Under the pieces are notes generated by a model that ran no database searches, was not told where the DNA came from, and saw nothing but the letters and a program-made list of their open reading frames with translations. This document shows, piece after piece, positions 1-5,873 of a DNA stretch of 7,829 nt. How positions within the stretch are numbered: position 1 is the first letter of the stretch; the number at the start of each line of letters is the position of its first letter. This DNA comes from Desulfomicrobium sp. GTDB lineage: Bacteria > Desulfobacterota > Desulfovibrionia > Desulfovibrionales > Desulfomicrobiaceae. The translations under genes were made by a program, and so were the position numbers. The stretch covers positions 1-7,829 of the forward strand of contig DPKT01000093.1 in the NCBI GenBank assembly GCA_003542385.1, read 5' to 3'.

Positions 1-1026
1 GAGTCCGTGCAGGCCGCCCGCACCCTGGTCCGCGACGGCGGGGTGACCCTGAACCTGCTGCAGGACCAGCGCGGGCTCTTCATCCGCGCCGAGGTCTTCG
101 ACGGCTCCCACGTGGCCGAGGCGGTAATCCGCGAAATGCACGACAACGTCGTCGGCGTGAGCCTGGACGGCCGGTCCCTGCCCCTGGACAAGGCCGCGCC
201 CCGCACCGCGGCCAGGGCCGACGTTTCGCGGCTGGAGGCCTGGATCAAGGCCCTGACCCTCGAAGACCTGGTCCGCCTGCTGGACGACCTTGACGACGAG
301 GACCGCGAGTTCCTCATGGAGGGCGTGCGCACCAACATGCGCCTGGCCGAGCACGGGCTCAAGTTCGGGCCGGGGCTGGGCATCGGCAAGGCCCTGGATC
401 GTCTGGTGCGTCAGAAACTCATCTGCCGCGACATGGTCCTGGCCGCGCGCATCCTGACTTCGGCAGCGTCCGACGCGCGCATGGGCGGGGTCAAGCTGCC
501 GGCCATGAGCTCCGCCGGCAGCGGCAACCACGGCCTGACGGCCATCCTGCCCATCTGGGCCATCCGAGACTTCATCGAGTGCGACGAGAAAACCGTGCTC
601 GAGGCCATGGCCCTGAGCCACCTGGTCACGGCCTACGTCAAGGCCCACACGGGCCGCCTCTCGGCCATCTGCGGTTGCTCCGTGGCGGCCGGGGCCGGAG
701 CCAGCGCCGGCGTGGCCTACCTCCTGGGCGGGAACCTGGCGCACATCGCCGGGGCCATCAAGAACATCATCGAGGACCTGGCCGGGGTCATCTGCGACGG
801 GGCCAAGGCCGGATGTTCCCTCAAGCTGGCCACGGCCGCGGGCACGGCCGTGCAGTCGGCCCTTTTTTCCCTGCAGGGCGTCAACGTCCTGCACACGGAC
901 GGCATCATCGGCGCCTCGCCCGAGCAGACCATGCAGAACATCGGCACGCTCAGCACCGAGGGCATGATCGAGACCGACCGGACCATTCTGAAAATCATGC
1001 TGGAGAAACGGTTCTCGGGTTTCTGA
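1..1026 (+). CDS. cyuA: L-cysteine desulfidase / UPF0597 (CyuA/YhaM) family protein, 5'-truncated by the window edge
   Basis: Family members break down L-cysteine to pyruvate, ammonia and sulfide in the cytoplasm using an oxygen-sensitive [4Fe-4S] cluster. The reading frame is open from base 1. A GTG at 7 is in frame, but family members run to roughly 430 residues and about 340 are present here, so the true start probably lies upstream of the window. Visible signatures are the Ser/Gly-rich MSSAGSGNHG block (codons 505-534), AICGCS (Cys codons at 670 and 676) and ICDGAKAGCS (Cys codons at 793 and 814). The conserved cysteines are the likely cluster ligands. The C-terminus (HTDGIIG, then a NIG-T--EGM stretch) is complete and typical of the family. 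ugd follows 37 bases downstream with no terminator between them, so co-transcription is plausible although no shared pathway is evident. Family assignment is firm. The exact reaction is inferred, since some members are annotated only as a serine dehydratase-like alpha chain. Confidence 0.85.
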   Translation, partial: ESVQAARTLVRDGGVTLNLLQDQRGLFIRAEVFDGSHVAEAVIREMHDNVVGVSLDGRSLPLDKAAPRTAARADVSRLEAWIKALTLEDLVRLLDDLDDEDREFLMEGVRTNMRLAEHGLKFGPGLGIGKALDRLVRQKLICRDMVLAARILTSAASDARMGGVKLPAMSSAGSGNHGLTAILPIWAIRDFIECDEKTVLEAMALSHLVTAYVKAHTGRLSAICGCSVAAGAGASAGVAYLLGGNLAHIAGAIKNIIEDLAGVICDGAKAGCSLKLATAAGTAVQSALFSLQGVNVLHTDGIIGASPEQTMQNIGTLSTEGMIETDRTILKIMLEKRFSGF

Positions 1027-1063
1027 CCCCGGACCCCCCGGCGCATTCAAGGAGATCGAACCA

Positions 1064-2389
1064 ATGAACATATGTATCGTCGGGACGGGCTACGTCGGCC
1101 TCGTCTCCGCCGCCTGTTTCGCCGAAATGGGCAACAACGTGACCTGCGTCGATATCAACCCCGAGGTGGTGGAGCGTCTGAAGAGGGGCGAGGTCCACAT
1201 CTACGAGCCGGGCCTGGAGCCCATGGTCCGCCGCAACGCCCAGGAGGGCCGCCTGACCTTCACCACGGACCTGGCCGAAGGGCTGAAGGACAGCCTCTTC
1301 GTCTTCTGCTGCGTCGGCACGCCCGAAGGCGAGGACGGCAGCGCGGACCTGCGCTACGTGCGCCAGGTGGCCCGCCAGGTCGGGCAGCTGATGACCGACT
1401 ACAAGATCGTCGTCGACAAATCCACGGTGCCCGTGGGCACGGCCGACAGCGTGCGGGCCATCATCCAGGAGGAACTCGACAGGCGGGGCCTGAAGATCGA
1501 GTTCGACGTGGTCTCCAACCCCGAGTTCCTGAAGGAGGGCGACGCGGTCAACGACTTCATGAAGCCCGACCGCGTGGTCGTCGGCACGGACAACGTGCGC
1601 ACGGCCGAACTGCTGAAGACCCTCTACGCCCCCTACGCCCGCAGCCGCGAGAAGATGATCGTCATGGGCGTGCGCAGCGCCGAGATGACCAAGTACGCCG
1701 CCAACTGCATGCTGGCCACCAAGATCTCCTTCATCAACGAGATCGCCAACATCTGCGAGAAGGTCGGGGCAGACGTGCGCGACGTTCGCCACGGCATCGG
1801 CGCCGACCACCGCATCGGCTACCAGTTCATCTACCCGGGCGTGGGCTACGGCGGGTCCTGCTTCCCCAAGGACGTCAAGGCCCTCATCGGCACGGCCAAG
1901 GGCGCGGGCTACGAGCCGCAGCTCCTCTCGGCCGTGGACGAGGTCAACGACCGCCAGAAGACCGTCATCGCCCGCAAGGTCGAGGCCTACTTCGCCGAGC
2001 AGGGCGGCGTGGCCGGCAAGACCCTGGCCCTGTGGGGCCTGGCCTTCAAAGCCAATACCGACGACATGCGCGAGGCTCCGTCCCTGGAGCTCATCCGCCA
2101 CCTGACGGCCCTGGGCATGAAGATCCGCGCCTTCGACCCCGTGGCCGGCACAAACGCCCGCCGCATCCTGCAGGACAACCCCCTGGTCGAGATCTGCGAC
2201 GACCAGTACGAGGCCCTGGAAGGAGCAGCGGCCCTGGCCGTGGTCACGGAGTGGAACCAGTTCCGCAACCCCGACTTCGGCAAGATCAGGAAGGGCCTCT
2301 CGGCCCCCATCCTCTTCGACGGCCGCAACCTCTACTCCCCGGCCCTCATGGCGGCGGAGGGGTTCGCGTATTTCTGCGTGGGCCGCTGA
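1064..2389 (+). CDS. ugd: UDP-glucose 6-dehydrogenase
   Basis: This cytoplasmic enzyme oxidises UDP-glucose to UDP-glucuronate with two NAD+. The product supplies capsule, exopolysaccharide or lipopolysaccharide sugar synthesis. The 441-residue length is normal for the family. The N-terminal Rossmann motif GTGYVG spans residues 7-12. Catalytic-region motifs follow in order: STVPVGT (120-126), NPEFLKEG (152-159) with its Glu, MTKYAANCMLATKISFINE (208-226) with Lys210 and Asn214, and GVGYGGSCFPKD (259-270) with nucleophile Cys266. The C-terminal UDP-binding domain contains LWGLAFKANTDDMREAPS (323-340). The start is fixed by AAGGAG at 1049-1054, nine bases before the ATG. No glycosyltransferase or polysaccharide cluster adjoins it, so the fate of UDP-glucuronate cannot be read from context. 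A strong terminator follows. All key residues seen in the family are present. Confidence 0.97.
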   Translation: MNICIVGTGYVGLVSAACFAEMGNNVTCVDINPEVVERLKRGEVHIYEPGLEPMVRRNAQEGRLTFTTDLAEGLKDSLFVFCCVGTPEGEDGSADLRYVRQVARQVGQLMTDYKIVVDKSTVPVGTADSVRAIIQEELDRRGLKIEFDVVSNPEFLKEGDAVNDFMKPDRVVVGTDNVRTAELLKTLYAPYARSREKMIVMGVRSAEMTKYAANCMLATKISFINEIANICEKVGADVRDVRHGIGADHRIGYQFIYPGVGYGGSCFPKDVKALIGTAKGAGYEPQLLSAVDEVNDRQKTVIARKVEAYFAEQGGVAGKTLALWGLAFKANTDDMREAPSLELIRHLTALGMKIRAFDPVAGTNARRILQDNPLVEICDDQYEALEGAAALAVVTEWNQFRNPDFGKIRKGLSAPILFDGRNLYSPALMAAEGFAYFCVGR

Positions 2390-2410
2390 AGCCCCCCCGC
2401 TCGTCATGAC

Positions 2411-2456
2411 GCGAAAGCCCCGACCGGAGTCATCCGGCCGGGGCTTTCGCATTTTT
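2411..2456 (+). terminator. Rho-independent terminator after ugd
   Basis: A 17-bp stem (2411-2427 with 2434-2450, one A-C mismatch) closes a 6-base loop (2428-2433). It is followed by ATTTTT at 2451-2456. It lies 21 bases after the ugd stop. On the minus strand the hairpin is not followed by a T-run, so it looks one-directional and would not obviously stop transcripts from the converging antitoxin gene. Confidence 0.93.
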
Positions 2457-2476
2457 GCGGGACGTGGGGCTGATTC

Positions 2477-2809
2477 TCAGCGAGGAGCGGTATCCTTTTC
2501 GTCGAGGGTGGAAAAATTCGTGATGCGAACTACGCCGTCGGGAAATTTGGCCAGAATTTCCAGTTCGCCGCCCATGGCTTGAATATGGCCGCGCAGCGTC
2601 GAGAGGTACATGTCCGTCCGTCGCTCCAGCCTGGCGATGGCCGGCTGCTGAACGTTCAGGAGTTTCGCCAGGTCCTGCTGCGACAGGCCGCGGGCCTGCC
2701 TAAGTTCATGCAGGGGCATGTCCTTGAGCATCCTGTCGGCCAGGGCGCGGGACTGCTCTCGGGCCTGGGCCGACATGGCCTCGCGCAATGATGCGAATTT
2801 TTTAGCCAT
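2477..2809 (-). CDS. higA: HigA-type antitoxin, XRE/Cro helix-turn-helix protein
   Basis: The likely product is a 110-residue DNA-binding antitoxin that neutralises the toxin encoded just upstream and represses their shared promoter. Residues about 34-63 form a Cro/XRE helix-turn-helix: ELRQARGLSQQDLAKLLNVQ, followed by QPAIARLERR. After it, residues 68-98 (MYLSTLRGHIQAMGGELEI and the FPDGVVRI segment) match the usual C-terminus of antitoxins paired with Gp49-like toxins. The start at 2809 is chosen over the longer open frame (to 2953) because GGAAGGAAGG sits 8 bases upstream, and because the longer frame would run far into the toxin gene. The ATG overlaps the toxin stop by 8 bases (ATGGCTAA), which suggests translational coupling. 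The family assignment is strong; the symbol is given by family analogy. Confidence 0.9.
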   Translation of the reverse strand: MAKKFASLREAMSAQAREQSRALADRMLKDMPLHELRQARGLSQQDLAKLLNVQQPAIARLERRTDMYLSTLRGHIQAMGGELEILAKFPDGVVRITNFSTLDEKDTAPR

Positions 2810-3182
2810 TGAGCAAACCTTCCTTCCGGAGTTGTCGGAGATGTTCGTCGTACAGCGCGTCGGCCTTGCGGATGTGGGTTTCGTACCACCGGTCGTTTCC
2901 CGTCTTGTCCCCGCCGATGAGCAGTATGGCTGTCCTGCGGGGATCGAAGGCATACAGCGTCCTTAAGGGTCGTCCTCCGCACTGCGTCCGCAACTCCCGC
3001 AGATGCCCGTGTCGTGAGCCGTTCACTGCGGCTGAGTGAGGAAAATTCAGCGCCGGGCCGAATAGTTCGAGGAGCCGCACGGACGCGTCGACGGCTATCT
3101 GTTCGGTTTCGGGCAGGGTGTGCCACCATGCTCCGAATTCGTCCGTGTACTCGACGTCCCAGATATGTTGACGAGTAGCCAT
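2802..3182 (-). CDS. higB: HigB/RelE-superfamily toxin, phage-derived Gp49-like family
   Basis: The probable product is a ribosome-dependent mRNA-cleaving toxin acting in the cytoplasm, held inactive by the adjacent XRE antitoxin. The protein is 126 residues from the preferred start. It shows the family pattern: WDVEYTDEFGAWWHTLP (8-24), then a basic LRELRTQCGGRPLRTLYAFDP (61-81), then ILLIGGDKTGNDRWYETHI (86-104), and the end ADALYDEHL (108-116). Lys/Arg residues and the RWY near the C-terminus are typical of this group. The start is uncertain: ATG at 3182 gives the length usual for the family but has only a weak GGA upstream, while ATG at 3233 would add 17 residues beginning MKSFVPPKN. Toxin-first order is the HigBA arrangement, and the stop TAA overlaps the antitoxin start. 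The reading frame is intact, so it is probably functional. Confidence 0.88.
   Translation of the reverse strand: MATRQHIWDVEYTDEFGAWWHTLPETEQIAVDASVRLLELFGPALNFPHSAAVNGSRHGHLRELRTQCGGRPLRTLYAFDPRRTAILLIGGDKTGNDRWYETHIRKADALYDEHLRQLRKEGLLNG
2818..2827 (-). promoter_or_regulatory. Ribosome binding site of the antitoxin gene
   Basis: The minus strand reads GGAAGGAAGG, a purine-rich Shine-Dalgarno sequence lying inside the toxin coding region and 8 bases before the antitoxin ATG. It decides the start at 2809. It also allows the antitoxin to be translated at a higher rate than the toxin, whose own start has only a weak site. Confidence 0.7.
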
Positions 3183-3282
3183 GTCGAGATATTCCGTCAA
3201 TGGAATGTTTTTGGGGGGAACGAAGGATTTCATATCCGGTTGCCGATGCTCCCGCGTTTCGCGATTGCGGGACCTCATGGAA

Positions 3283-3310
3283 CCTATGTGTTACGGCCAC
3301 GCCGTGACAG
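3283..3310 (-). promoter_or_regulatory. Candidate toxin-antitoxin promoter with a palindromic operator
   Basis: On the minus strand, CTGTCA (3310-3305) and CATAGG (3288-3283) lie 16 bases apart as weak -35 and -10 elements. Within this span is a 13-base palindrome, ACGGC-CAC-GCCGT (3293-3305). HigA antitoxins commonly bind palindromes overlapping their own promoter, so the position is suggestive. Both hexamers are poor matches to consensus and the palindrome is short, so this is a candidate only. Confidence 0.3.
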
Positions 3311-3465
3311 ACGGTTTGATGTGTAATCAGAGGCAGATATTCGTAGGGCAGTTTGATGAGATTGCCGGAATCAAGGTTCTTGGTTTTGCGAAGCCCGTCT
3401 GTTCAGAACCCCCAAGTCAGCCAGAAATTTTTGGCACGCTGGAGGGCACGGTGAACCAATTTTTG

Positions 3466-3502
3466 AATATTGGAGATGTTTCTATTTTAACATCCTGATA
3501 TT
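3466..3502. repeat. Imperfect AT-rich inverted repeat
   Basis: The arms are AATAT-TGGA-GATGTT (3466-3480) and AACATC-CTG-ATATT (3489-3502), around an 8-base loop. The paired parts are 6 bp and 5 bp, separated by a 4x3 internal loop. An alternative, mutually exclusive pairing is CCAAT (3456-3460) with ATTGG (3469-3473). There is no T-run after it on either strand, so it is not a standard terminator. It could be a protein-binding site or the edge of an old element. Confidence 0.35.
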
Positions 3503-3537
3503 AAAATGGAAAGCAGGACAGTTCCGGCATTTGCGCG

Positions 3538-3566
3538 TTGACAGCACCTATCCCGTGGGCTAGTTT
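3538..3566 (+). promoter_or_regulatory. Candidate sigma70-type promoter of the ABC-importer operon
   Basis: A perfect -35 TTGACA (3538-3543) lies exactly 17 bases before TAGTTT (3561-3566), a 3-of-6 match to the -10 consensus. Transcription would begin near 3573, giving a leader of about 70 bases before the binding-protein ATG. It is the best promoter I see on the plus strand ahead of the operon. Confidence 0.5.
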
Positions 3567-3586
3567 CTGCCACATAATTGTCATTC

Positions 3587-3597
3587 TTGTGTCACAA
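3587..3597. promoter_or_regulatory. Palindrome just downstream of the importer promoter, possible operator
   Basis: TTGTG-T-CACAA is a perfect 11-base palindrome with a single central base. It lies about 15-25 bases after the predicted transcription start. A wider pair, ATTGT (3577-3581) with ACAAT (3594-3598), brackets the same spot. The location suits a repressor site. The half-site TTGTG/CACAA is loosely like CRP/FNR-family half-sites but the spacing is too short for that family, and it does not look like a Fur box, so the regulator is unknown. Confidence 0.35.
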
Positions 3598-3626
3598 TCC
3601 CGTAACACAGGGCCATGTGGAGCCCG

Positions 3627-3633
3627 AAGGAGG
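3627..3633 (+). promoter_or_regulatory. Strong ribosome binding site that fixes the binding-protein start
   Basis: AAGGAGG lies 8 bases before ATG 3642. It places translation initiation at MKRLVV, which begins a proper signal peptide, and rules out the in-frame ATG at 3615, from which this site would be inside the coding region. Confidence 0.85.
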
Positions 3634-3641
3634 ATGCGTTG

Positions 3642-4640
3642 ATGAAGAGATTGGTGGTTGTGCTCGCACTGCTGCTCGGTACGGCCCTGGCGGCCCAGGC
3701 CGCGGAGGATGTTGCCGCCAAGGCAAAGGCCGAGGGCTCGGCGGCTTTCTACGCGAACATCACATCGGTGGAGCCCATCATGGAGGCCTTCGAGGCCGAT
3801 ACCGGGGTCAAGGGGCAGTACACGAGAATATCCACCTCGAAGTTCGTGGCCACTGTCATGACTGAGTTCGAGGCGGGCAAGCTCATGGCCGACGTGGTGC
3901 AGGGGCCGCTCCCGGTTCTTGAAATCCTCAAGGCCAAGGGCGTGCTGGCCCCCTACAGCTCCCCGGCGGCCGCCGGCTATGCCGAGTGGACCAGGAAGGA
4001 CGACTCCATCCAGCTCTTCGGCATCGAGTACGTCGGCCTCGTCTACAACAAGGAGCTGGTCAAGCCGGCCGACGTGCCCAAGCGCTACGCCGACCTGGCC
4101 GACCCCAAGTGGAAGGACAAGATCGTCATGGCCAACCCGGCCAACCACGCCACGACCATCTCCTGGCTGGTGGGCCTCAAGGACAACGTGTTCAAGAGCG
4201 AGGAGGAGTGGCGGGCCTTCCTGAAGGGCCTTGCAGCCAACAAGCCCATGTTCGTGGCCTCCTTCGGGCCCACGCCGGCCCCGGTCGAGAGCGGCGAGAA
4301 GCTCATCGCCATCTCCATGCCTAAGTACATCATCACCAAGGCCCCGGCCCCGCTGGACTGGGCCCGCGTCGAGGAGCCTCTCTTCGGCACGCCCCGCGCC
4401 ATCGCCGTGACCTCCAAGGCCCCGCACCCCAACGCCGCCAGGCTTTTCGTGGACTATTGGCTGTCCCAGAAGGCCATGGGCGTCCTGGCCAAGGACGTGG
4501 GCGAGTATGTCCTGGCCCCCGGAGTGTTCCCGCCCATCGACGGCATGGACAAGGCCGACGTGCGCCCCATCCGGGAGCTTTCCGACGAGGAAATCCAGAA
4601 GTGGGGAGCCGAGTTTCAGACCATATTCGAAGTGCAGTGA
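3642..4640 (+). CDS. Periplasmic substrate-binding protein of an ABC importer (COG1840 / AfuA-FbpA-like)
   Basis: This protein captures the substrate in the periplasm and delivers it to the fused permease encoded downstream. It has 332 residues. MKR, followed by a hydrophobic run (4-18) and AQA, is a Sec signal peptide with likely cleavage after Ala20. The mature part has the type-2 periplasmic binding fold pattern: FYANITSVEPIMEAFEADTG (36-55), an FGIEYVGLVYNKELV segment (126-140), RYADLADPKWKDKIVM (148-163), and a helical C-terminus. Family members bind ferric iron, phosphorylated sugars, phosphonates or other small anions. In iron-binding FbpA a tandem Tyr-Tyr follows a segment like VESGE; here the comparable stretch is SMPKYIITKA with only one tyrosine (229). 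The iron assignment is therefore not secure and the substrate is left open. It is the first gene of the importer operon and is followed by a hairpin that may raise its mRNA level. Confidence 0.88.
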   Translation: MKRLVVVLALLLGTALAAQAAEDVAAKAKAEGSAAFYANITSVEPIMEAFEADTGVKGQYTRISTSKFVATVMTEFEAGKLMADVVQGPLPVLEILKAKGVLAPYSSPAAAGYAEWTRKDDSIQLFGIEYVGLVYNKELVKPADVPKRYADLADPKWKDKIVMANPANHATTISWLVGLKDNVFKSEEEWRAFLKGLAANKPMFVASFGPTPAPVESGEKLIAISMPKYIITKAPAPLDWARVEEPLFGTPRAIAVTSKAPHPNAARLFVDYWLSQKAMGVLAKDVGEYVLAPGVFPPIDGMDKADVRPIRELSDEEIQKWGAEFQTIFEVQ

Positions 4641-4648
4641 TCAACCGG

Positions 4649-4679
4649 CGGCCGCCCGGAACCCAAATCCGGGCGGCCG
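4649..4679 (+). other. Perfect 12-bp hairpin between binding-protein and ATPase genes
   Basis: CGGCCGCCCGGA (4649-4660) pairs perfectly with TCCGGGCGGCCG (4668-4679) around a 7-base ACCCAAA loop. It begins 9 bases after the binding-protein stop. No T-run follows directly (TTTT appears only at 4690-4693), so it is a poor terminator. The placement resembles stabilising or attenuating hairpins that keep binding-protein mRNA more abundant than that of the membrane components. Confidence 0.75.
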
Positions 4680-4777
4680 TGCCCCGACTTTTCCGCGGAA
4701 GACCCCGCCCCCTTCAACCTGAACTTGAGCACCGCCGGACCGGACGCGCACCGGCCTGTGGCGAACGGGATCACATC

Positions 4778-5863
4778 ATGGAGATTCGAATCCGAGGCGT
4801 CAGCAAGCACTACTTTTCCGAGGGCAAGACCATAAAGGCTCTGGACAATGTGGACCTGACCATCCCGGCCAACCAGATTTTCACCCTCCTTGGCCCCAGC
4901 GGCTGCGGCAAGACGACCCTGCTGCGCTGCATCGTCGGACTGGAGTCGCCCGATGCCGGCGAGATATCCATCGGCGACGACGTGGTCTGGTCCAGTGACA
5001 AGGGCATCTTCGTGCCCACGGAGCGGCGCGGGCTCGGCATGGTCTTCCAGACCTACGCCATCTGGCCGCACATGAACGTCTTCGACAACGTGGCCTATCC
5101 CCTGCAGACCAGGGGGACGCCCAGGGACGTCATGCGCGAGAAGGTCGAAAAGACCCTCAAATTCGTGCAGCTGGAAGGCTTCGAGAAACGCCCGGCCACC
5201 AAGCTCTCGGGCGGTCAGCAGCAGCGCGTGGCCCTTGCCCGGGCACTGGTGGCGGAGCCCAAGGTCATCCTCTTCGACGAGCCCCTGAGCAACCTCGACG
5301 CCAAGCTGCGGGAGGAGACGCGCAAGGAGCTGCGCACCTTCCTGACGGAACTGTCCATCACGGCCGTTTACGTGACCCACGACCGCATCGAGGCCCTGGC
5401 CCTGTCCGACTCCATCGCCGTCATGCGCGCCGGCCGGATCATCGAGCAGGGTTCCCCGCAGAAGATCTATTTCGACTCGGACCATCGCTTCGTGGCCGAC
5501 TTCATCGGCCGGGCCAACCTGATCCCGGCCAGGGTCGCGAGCCAGCAGGACGGTTCGACCGTGGTCGAGAGCCCCCTTGGCCGCATCATCTGCCATAAGC
5601 GGGATTTCGCCGTGGGTTCCGAAGTGACCCTGTGCATCCGCCCCGAGTTTATCCGCGTCGTGCCCGGGGAAGGGGAGGGCGGGACGAATACGGTCCGCGG
5701 CAAGGTCGACACCTTGGTCTTCATCGGCGAGGCCTTCGAGATGGAACTCACGGCCGGGGGCGAGCGCCTGCTGGCCAAGGTGGATGCCGACACCCGCATC
5801 CAGGAAGGGGACCCTCTGCATTTCACCCTGGACCCGGCCCACTGCATGCTGGTCGGCGCCTGA
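4778..5863 (+). CDS. ABC importer ATP-binding protein (AfuC/FbpC/PotA-like)
   Basis: This cytoplasmic ATPase powers the importer as a dimer on the fused permease. It has 361 residues. In order: Walker A GPSGCGKTT (39-47), Q-loop Gln91 in FQTYAIWPHM, signature LSGGQQQR (143-150), Walker B VILFDEP (163-169), D-loop SNLD (171-174) and the switch His201. Residues about 245-361 form a TOBE-type regulatory C-terminus with the CIRPE motif (286-290). The QTYAIWPHMNVFDNVAYPL stretch is characteristic of the ferric-iron type subfamily. After the switch His the common THDQ is THDR here, a minor substitution. The ATG at 4778 is chosen because MEIRIRGVSKHY is the standard N-terminus and no in-frame extension is plausible. 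Its Shine-Dalgarno (CGGGA, 4766-4770) is weak. The permease starts 10 bases after its stop. Confidence 0.93.
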   Translation: MEIRIRGVSKHYFSEGKTIKALDNVDLTIPANQIFTLLGPSGCGKTTLLRCIVGLESPDAGEISIGDDVVWSSDKGIFVPTERRGLGMVFQTYAIWPHMNVFDNVAYPLQTRGTPRDVMREKVEKTLKFVQLEGFEKRPATKLSGGQQQRVALARALVAEPKVILFDEPLSNLDAKLREETRKELRTFLTELSITAVYVTHDRIEALALSDSIAVMRAGRIIEQGSPQKIYFDSDHRFVADFIGRANLIPARVASQQDGSTVVESPLGRIICHKRDFAVGSEVTLCIRPEFIRVVPGEGEGGTNTVRGKVDTLVFIGEAFEMELTAGGERLLAKVDADTRIQEGDPLHFTLDPAHCMLVGA

Positions 5864-5873
5864 GGGGGTGGGC

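Larger units (their letters stand above)
3183..3641. other. Intergenic region between the divergent toxin-antitoxin and ABC-importer operons
   Basis: These 459 bases carry no gene I recognise on either strand. Base composition falls sharply: by hand count 3421-3520 has 38 G+C in 100, against a clearly much higher level in the neighbouring genes. The region holds the candidate toxin-antitoxin promoter (3283-3310), an imperfect AT-rich inverted repeat (3466-3502), the importer promoter (3538-3566) and a palindrome (3587-3597). A 59-codon plus-strand frame (3319-3498) is open but resembles nothing I know and has no good ribosome binding site. No riboswitch motif or tRNA was recognised. The composition suggests a foreign insertion or the remnant of one. 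Confidence 0.7.

Noticed and set aside
7..9. GTG at 7 as the real start of the desulfidase
   Set aside because: The family is roughly 90-100 residues longer and the frame is open to base 1, so the gene continues beyond the window.
995..2452. A 485-codon minus-strand open frame across ugd
   Set aside because: It is antisense to a fully supported ugd, has low-complexity Ala/Gly/His/Asp-rich content typical of GC-rich shadow frames, and no family resemblance. The same applies to the long minus frames under the ATPase and permease.
3615..3641. Upstream ATG for the binding protein
   Set aside because: It would place the strong AAGGAGG inside the coding region and put nine extra residues before a well-formed signal peptide.
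3573..3641. Riboswitch in the importer leader
   Set aside because: The leader is only about 70 bases with no recognised aptamer core; only a short palindrome is visible.
4649..4693. The intercistronic hairpin as a rho-independent terminator
   Set aside because: The T-run is four bases long and begins more than ten bases after the stem, and the operon clearly continues.
4691..4700. TTCCGCGGAA palindrome ahead of the ATPase gene
   Set aside because: It is only 10 bases with no promoter elements nearby; nothing supports a regulatory role.
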